From positions 1 through 64,000 of the forward strand of contig NZ_CP102412.1 of NCBI RefSeq assembly GCF_024628725.1: 64,000 bases of DNA, given 5' to 3'. The notes under the pieces are model-generated. The model saw nothing but the letters and a program-made list of their open reading frames with translations, was not told where the DNA came from and made no database searches. The stretch is from Ruegeria sp. YS9 (lineage in GTDB: Bacteria > Pseudomonadota > Alphaproteobacteria > Rhodobacterales > Rhodobacteraceae). This document shows positions 59,575-64,000 of this stretch, piece after piece. The position numbers and the translations under genes were made by a program. How positions within the stretch are numbered: the first letter of the stretch is position 1; each line of letters begins with the position of its first letter.

Positions 59575-61542
59575 CTATCTCAGTCCCAAAACCTTTGCGA
59601 TATCCCAGACCGGATGCGGTGTTTCGCGCACACCGCGTCCGAAAATGACGTCAAATGACACACGATAGACTGGGGCGATACTGACCGGCACCCGGGTGTT
59701 GTGCAGATCGCTTTCATAAATCGCACTGCCCCGTGTCACCAACACCCGACCGTCGATCGCATCGCCAATTATTCTTTCATCAGCACGTAATGGCGCATCC
59801 ACTGCTCGAACGAAGTAGTCTGCCGCAGTGTCATTCGGTGTCATTATCCTGGCATACACGTAAACGGACAGCGCCCCGGCCATATAGCGCTTTTCCAACT
59901 CGGCCTGTGTCCAGATCGGCGGAAAGGCCTCGTCGATCAACGCCTCTACGGTACCTATTTCCTCCACATCGGGAAATGGCGCGACATCGGTCTCGAACGC
60001 GATGCGATGGCCCAGATGCCGGGTTATAGTAAAGGGGCGCAACGTTTCGGGCCAGCTGATCCAAGCGCTGATCGCCAGCCCGGCCAGTGCGCCGACAAGC
60101 GCCAGCGTAGGGGCCGCCTGAACCAGGCGCAGGCGCCAGAATACGATTAGCGGTATGATCGCTGCAGGCACGAAATGATGTGGCAGAATGCGGTAAGCCT
60201 GCACATAAAAGAACAAAACATACGCGATGACGGATAGTGTCAGCGCTCTGGACAACTTGTCCTGCCAAGGCCAGGCCAGCAAGGCCAGACCGGGCAGAAT
60301 CCCGCAGGGCAATAACCAGAACAGGATCCGTCCGGTATCAAAGATCGTAATGAAACGCAGGCGGTTCAGGATGCTGCTGGTATTGAACTCCGTGGACAAG
60401 CCCATCAACCCCAGCCGGTCTAACAGAAGTTCGAACAGCGATGCCATAATCAGGATGGCCACGGCAATTCCCCCCCCGATTGTTACCTGTCTGAATGGTA
60501 AAGGGCGGGTTAGAAGGAAAAAGGATATCAGGAAAAAACCGATCAGAAGAAAACCATTCGGTGCAGTAAACAAGGCCAGCGTGGACACAATCGCCATCCA
60601 GCCAAACTTCTGCTCTTGGAAAAACAAGATATAACCCAGTACTCCGAGCAAGATCATCGGCTCGCGGACCATCGGCAGAGCAATGTCAGCGAAATACGGA
60701 TTGTAAGATGGGTTGAATGCCATCACGAAAGAAAACAAAAGTAGAGCCATGCCCAACCCGAACACCGTCTGCATGTCGCCGCGTGTCTTGGTCGGGCGGA
60801 CAAAGGCCAGCATAACCCCGAACAGGATCGAGATACCCGGCAGATAGGCAAGGCGAATAGAAACTTCATACGGCCCAAATATCCGCATAAACCCGGATTG
60901 CAGGAATGTCTCCGTCATCATTTTGGGGGTTGGGTACCCTCCGATTGCACCAGAGTCCGGAGGCCAGAATGGCAGGCCCCTGATCATAAACAGCATTGCG
61001 TTCAGAAAGCTGTGCGCGCCGTCGTCATTCAACACCTCCCAATAGAATTTCGGAGACATCAGCAACAGCACAGCCAGAGGTAGCAGGATCATACCGATAA
61101 TATCCCAGCTTTTGCCCCGGAACATCTCTGTCTCAAAAGAACGGGCCTGAAACAGATAAAGGCCCGGCACGCAAAGCAGCAGGATCAGCAAGATGAAGGC
61201 TGCTTCAGTCATCTGCACGCCGCTGACAGCCTGAACCAGTGCCGCAATGGTGGGAATGCCGAACAGGGAAAGCGTAAACCCTTTGAGCAACCAATGCTCG
61301 AACCGATCACCAAGCGCACGGATACCCCATGCCAATATCAGCCCCGGAGCTAAAAATAACGCCGAAGCTGACAGGGTGACCAATGGAACCCAGATGTAAA
61401 GAAACAGTGCGTCATTCACTACGAAATAAGGGGACGCTCCATCTGCCAAGGCAGCCTTTGCGGACAATGTTGCCGCAATATCCTGTCCGGCCAGTAAGAT
61501 ACCGGCCAATACAATAAGAAACAAAGAAAGGCGAAATACCAT
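59575..61542 (-). CDS. Large polytopic membrane protein of unknown function, GT-C-like topology
   Basis: A 655-residue protein with about 13-15 membrane helices in residues 1-480 and a soluble C-terminal domain of about 150 residues. The first helices are followed by KFYWEVLNDDGAHSFLNAMLF, whose Asp-Asp near a membrane border recalls GT-C loops. The C-terminal domain contains VEALIDEAFPPIWTQAELEKRY and ends WDIAKVLGLR. No family is recognised. Base composition is more AT-rich than in the export genes. It may assemble or transfer a sugar on the outer face of the membrane, as for the other multi-helix genes of the locus, but the evidence is topology only. Confidence 0.45.
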   Translation of the reverse strand: MVFRLSLFLIVLAGILLAGQDIAATLSAKAALADGASPYFVVNDALFLYIWVPLVTLSASALFLAPGLILAWGIRALGDRFEHWLLKGFTLSLFGIPTIAALVQAVSGVQMTEAAFILLILLLCVPGLYLFQARSFETEMFRGKSWDIIGMILLPLAVLLLMSPKFYWEVLNDDGAHSFLNAMLFMIRGLPFWPPDSGAIGGYPTPKMMTETFLQSGFMRIFGPYEVSIRLAYLPGISILFGVMLAFVRPTKTRGDMQTVFGLGMALLLFSFVMAFNPSYNPYFADIALPMVREPMILLGVLGYILFFQEQKFGWMAIVSTLALFTAPNGFLLIGFFLISFFLLTRPLPFRQVTIGGGIAVAILIMASLFELLLDRLGLMGLSTEFNTSSILNRLRFITIFDTGRILFWLLPCGILPGLALLAWPWQDKLSRALTLSVIAYVLFFYVQAYRILPHHFVPAAIIPLIVFWRLRLVQAAPTLALVGALAGLAISAWISWPETLRPFTITRHLGHRIAFETDVAPFPDVEEIGTVEALIDEAFPPIWTQAELEKRYMAGALSVYVYARIMTPNDTAADYFVRAVDAPLRADERIIGDAIDGRVLVTRGSAIYESDLHNTRVPVSIAPVYRVSFDVIFGRGVRETPHPVWDIAKVLGLR

Positions 61543-62015
61543 CACGTCTTATATAAACTCGTTAAATATAGTAGGTGAAAATTAACAGATGACGGATATC
61601 CCGTTGTCCTGCTGAATACCGTTCCTTTAAACCACCAACTTGTTGATAACATGCAAGTCATGTTGCTTTGTCAGTTTTTTCTGAATGAGTGAATTACACC
61701 TGCAATGCGACATCAATACGGCAAATTAAGCAGCATTGGCGATCCAGTGAAAACAAAAGGAGCAGGTTCAATATCCGGCGTCAGAGTTGGCCTCAGCGAT
61801 GAGAAAGAAAAATCCTAGTCTGTTTTCAATGCCGGATTGCACAGATGACATCCTGCACGGGAACAGGCCTTGAATTGTACGCCGTGCAAGATCGCACGGC
61901 ACACCCAATCTGTGAATCAGAGCAGGCATGTACCGGATCACCAGCACTATCCTGGTCAGTGTCACCTCCGATTATCTGGCAGCGGAAAAACCGCTGATAT
62001 GATCAATAACCCGGC
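61543..62015. other. Intergenic stretch with two hairpins and no recognisable gene
   Basis: About 470 bp between two leftward genes. It contains CAGCGG-AAAAA-CCGCTG (61980-61996), 19 bp below the oxidoreductase stop and probably its terminator, and GCCGTGC-AAGATC-GCACGGC (61881-61900), a perfect 7-bp stem of unknown role. The part next to the membrane gene is AT-rich and likely holds its promoter. Confidence 0.45.
61980..61996 (-). terminator. Hairpin downstream of the FAD oxidoreductase gene
   Basis: Perfect 6-bp arms CAGCGG / CCGCTG around a 5-nt loop that reads TTTTT on the coding (minus) strand. Close to the stop at 62016; the lack of a T-run after the stem lowers confidence. Confidence 0.4.
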
Positions 62016-63518
62016 TCAGAGCGCCGCTCTGTTACTAAGTTTGTCTGAAGACGTCTGGTTCTTTTTCTTGGGCTTGGCTTCAAACTCTTCGTGATACGAG
62101 CGCTCAACATTGACATCCCAGACGTCATGATCCTCGCCCAGAATATTGCGCGCGGCGTACATCGCCGACAGCATGGAATGATCCTGGTTGTTGTAGCGGT
62201 GCAGACCATTGCGACCCACGGTCTGGAAGTTTTCCAGCGTCTTCAGCCAGCCGCTGACCGTGTCCAGGGCGTCCTTGTATTCACTGTCATAGACCGGATA
62301 GGCCTTGGGCTGCCGGATAACCGCGTGATCGATGACATCGCTGGCCTTGGCCAGACCCAGCTTTTCAAGCTCTTCACTGGCGAGATGCCTGAGGTCCTCG
62401 TCACTTGACGACCACAACCCGTCACCTTTCTGGCAGAAATACTCCATCCCGATCGATGCGGTGTTCTGATCTGGCAGCATTTCCGCGGACCAGGCCCGGA
62501 AATTCTGGATGCGCCCCACCTTCACCTGCGGGCTGTGGATGTAGATCCAGTTGTCCGGGAACGGGTCCGCGTGATCCAGGATCAGGGTCACGATCAAGAA
62601 ATCACGATACCGCAGACGGTCTGCCGCCTCGACGACCTCGGGTGGCGGCGGCGGATCAAAAGCATGGATCAGATCACGAACGGCCATTGAATTGACGAAC
62701 TCCGTGCCTTCCACCCGTTCTGTGTGTTTTTCGCCATCTTCAGTCCAGTGGCGCACATCGATCGAGGTGACGCGATTGCCATCACGGTTCACCTGGATCA
62801 CTTCGGAATGGGTCTCGACCGAACCGCCCTTTTCCTTGATCAGATCGCGGGTTTTTTCCCACATCATGCCGGGGCCCAGGCGGGGATACTGGAATTCCTC
62901 GATCAGGCTGGCGGTGTCATTGGCCCCGGAAATCGCGTTCCAGACCGCCTTGGGCAAAGACAGGTTCTTGATCCGCTGCGCGGCCCAGTCGGCGCGGATT
63001 TCGGACGGCGGAATACCCCAGACCTTTTTCGTGTAGCTGTGGAAGAAATGCATATAAAGCCGCCCACCAAAGCGGTTGATGACCCATTCTTCGAACGTGT
63101 CTTCCTGCGGCTTGGGCCGCAACTTCCATTTCACGAAGCTGCCGATGATCTTGTAGGTCTCGTAGGGGCCGATATTGCCAAGGGCGTTGAAGATACGCAG
63201 CGGGTAATCGTAGAATTTGTTGCGGTAGAAGATGCGGCTCAGGCGTTGCACGGTGATGAAATCATCCCCCATCACCTCGTGCCACATATCCTCGACTTCG
63301 CGCACCTTGGTGAAAAACCGATGCCCGCCAATGTCGAAGCGATACCCTTTGTGCGTTTCGGTTCGCGAGATGCCACCAACCATGTCCGAGGCTTCGAACA
63401 CCCGGGGAACATGTGTGTCGCTCAGTTTCTGAAGTTCATAGGCTGCTGTCAGCCCTGCTGGACCACCACCAATGACGACAACGGGAACAATATCTTTTTT
63501 CAAATGACTAACACCCAT
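62016..63518 (-). CDS. FAD/NAD(P)-dependent oxidoreductase, UDP-galactopyranose-mutase/protoporphyrinogen-oxidase-like
   Basis: A 500-residue flavoprotein. The dinucleotide-binding motif VVVIGGGPAGLTAAYEL is at 13-29, FEASDMVGGISRTE follows with the ribose-binding Glu and GGI-x-R/T, and GYRFDIGGHRFFTK is the phosphate-binding strand common to amine oxidase-type and UDP-galactopyranose mutase-type flavoproteins. A C-terminal FAD motif lies in NFQTVGRNGLHRYNNQDHSMLSAMYAARNI. The tail is Lys-rich (AKPKKKNQTSSDK). Such proteins are frequent in EPS clusters and may isomerise or oxidise a sugar or lipid precursor. Pyranose-furanose mutase activity is possible but not shown. It stands alone, with no obvious partner gene. 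Confidence 0.78.
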   Translation of the reverse strand: MGVSHLKKDIVPVVVIGGGPAGLTAAYELQKLSDTHVPRVFEASDMVGGISRTETHKGYRFDIGGHRFFTKVREVEDMWHEVMGDDFITVQRLSRIFYRNKFYDYPLRIFNALGNIGPYETYKIIGSFVKWKLRPKPQEDTFEEWVINRFGGRLYMHFFHSYTKKVWGIPPSEIRADWAAQRIKNLSLPKAVWNAISGANDTASLIEEFQYPRLGPGMMWEKTRDLIKEKGGSVETHSEVIQVNRDGNRVTSIDVRHWTEDGEKHTERVEGTEFVNSMAVRDLIHAFDPPPPPEVVEAADRLRYRDFLIVTLILDHADPFPDNWIYIHSPQVKVGRIQNFRAWSAEMLPDQNTASIGMEYFCQKGDGLWSSSDEDLRHLASEELEKLGLAKASDVIDHAVIRQPKAYPVYDSEYKDALDTVSGWLKTLENFQTVGRNGLHRYNNQDHSMLSAMYAARNILGEDHDVWDVNVERSYHEEFEAKPKKKNQTSSDKLSNRAAL

Positions 63519-64000
63519 ACCAAAACACTGACCTAAAGCTACAAGAGGTTATCCGAGATTCACAACAAAATCCTGTCAGCCCCCGAAACGGGGCTCCTGC
63601 GCTTTGCAGTTCCACCCCTTCCGTACAGAAAAATCAACCATCCGGTTTGACGAACCGCACTCGCGTCCTTCTCTGCAAATCGATGGCAGACCCAAACCGG
63701 GTCGCCTGTACCGAAAGCCGGCTTGGGTTTTGCGAAACCGACGGTCTTCCACACCGCCCGAAACAGCACGCGTTTTCCACAATGCCCTGAAACATAACGA
63801 TGATTGCTGACTGGCACAGCCAGCCGAAACTTCCCGCTCGGAAGCGAAACATAGATTGGATCCATACACCTCTTGCCCGGCGCCTGACCTGAACCATGAC
63901 CGCTTTTTTCAGGCTGCGTCTGTGATGTCCTTCACTGTATCGACGGACCGAAAGTGCGCATCAACAATGCTGTGACTTTTCTCGCATTGTGTATGGTTGA
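63519..64000. other. Unassigned end of the window
   Basis: No gene is recognisable in these 482 bp. Overlapping short frames on the minus strand (63560-63897) have no protein-like pattern. AGCCCC (63578-63583) pairs with GGGGCT (63590-63595); on the minus strand this is followed by ATTTTGTTG, so it could terminate a leftward gene, but no such gene is seen. The likely promoter of the oxidoreductase gene lies at its lower end. Confidence 0.35.

Noticed and set aside
63560..63897. Several short minus-strand frames near the window end
   Set aside because: Overlapping alternatives in all frames with no motif or ribosome binding site; no basis to call a gene.

Overview
The window looks like most of a plasmid or chromid from a marine Rhodobacterales (Roseobacter-group) alphaproteobacterium. 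The evidence is an alphaproteobacterial RepA-type replication and partition module (replication initiator A family RepA, an HTH-ParA and a ParB), a GC-rich coding style, and an almost pure cargo of exopolysaccharide (EPS) genes. No ribosomal, tRNA or central-metabolism genes are seen, and no conjugation or mobilisation genes. From family knowledge, RepA-type 'biofilm plasmids' loaded with EPS genes are known in roseobacters. Genus cannot be told from the sequence, and no rhamnose (rml) operon lies in the window.

Layout. 1-2964: sugar-nucleotide genes (two epimerase/dehydratases, the first cut by the window edge, and a WbpA-like dehydrogenase). 3292-8616: replicon core, with a small membrane protein, repA read leftwards, an origin with a consensus DnaA box and three 22-bp iterons, parA-parB read rightwards with a perfect 18-bp palindrome (likely parS) on each side of parB, and a tyrosine recombinase with a dif-like inverted repeat in front of it. 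8768-23677: a glycosyl-modification region with two GtrB-like and two GtrA-like proteins, several GT-C type membrane glycosyltransferases, an AsnB-like amidotransferase, acyl/acetyltransferases, a methyltransferase and a decayed gene. 24098-27917: two divergently read parallel beta-helix paralogues, one with a Sec signal and one without but with a heptad-repeat linker and a LamG-like tail. 28032-41842: polymerase (Wzy-like), a tightly overlapped GT2/GNAT/FemAB/deacetylase operon, a DegT aminotransferase, a flippase, an AlgD-like dehydrogenase with a GT4, an acyltransferase and a GT-C-like protein.

42009-54663 is the centre of the system: an exosortase-EpsI fusion of the XrtD (VPLPA-CTERM) type, an outer-membrane beta-barrel, a Wza-like export protein, a PrsT-like TPR lipoprotein and a priming sugar transferase read leftwards. 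A divergent operon carries the ExeA-like ATPase, chain-length determinant, tyrosine-kinase-like ATPase and a GT2. A small secreted protein ending in a clear VPLPA-CTERM sorting tail closes the block. 55295-64000 adds a methyltransferase, further membrane and glycosyltransferase genes, an FkbM methyltransferase and an FAD-dependent oxidoreductase.

Reading them together (inference): a priming transferase and cytoplasmic glycosyltransferases build an oligosaccharide rich in uronic or modified sugars on undecaprenyl phosphate; flippase and Wzy-like polymerase translocate and polymerise it; chain-length determinant, kinase, Wza-like protein, beta-barrel and PrsT control export; GtrA/GtrB/GT-C sets, acyltransferases, deacetylase and FemAB-like proteins decorate it; and the XrtD exosortase processes the VPLPA-CTERM protein during surface delivery. 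The plasmid thus appears to carry a self-contained surface-polysaccharide and protein-sorting system.
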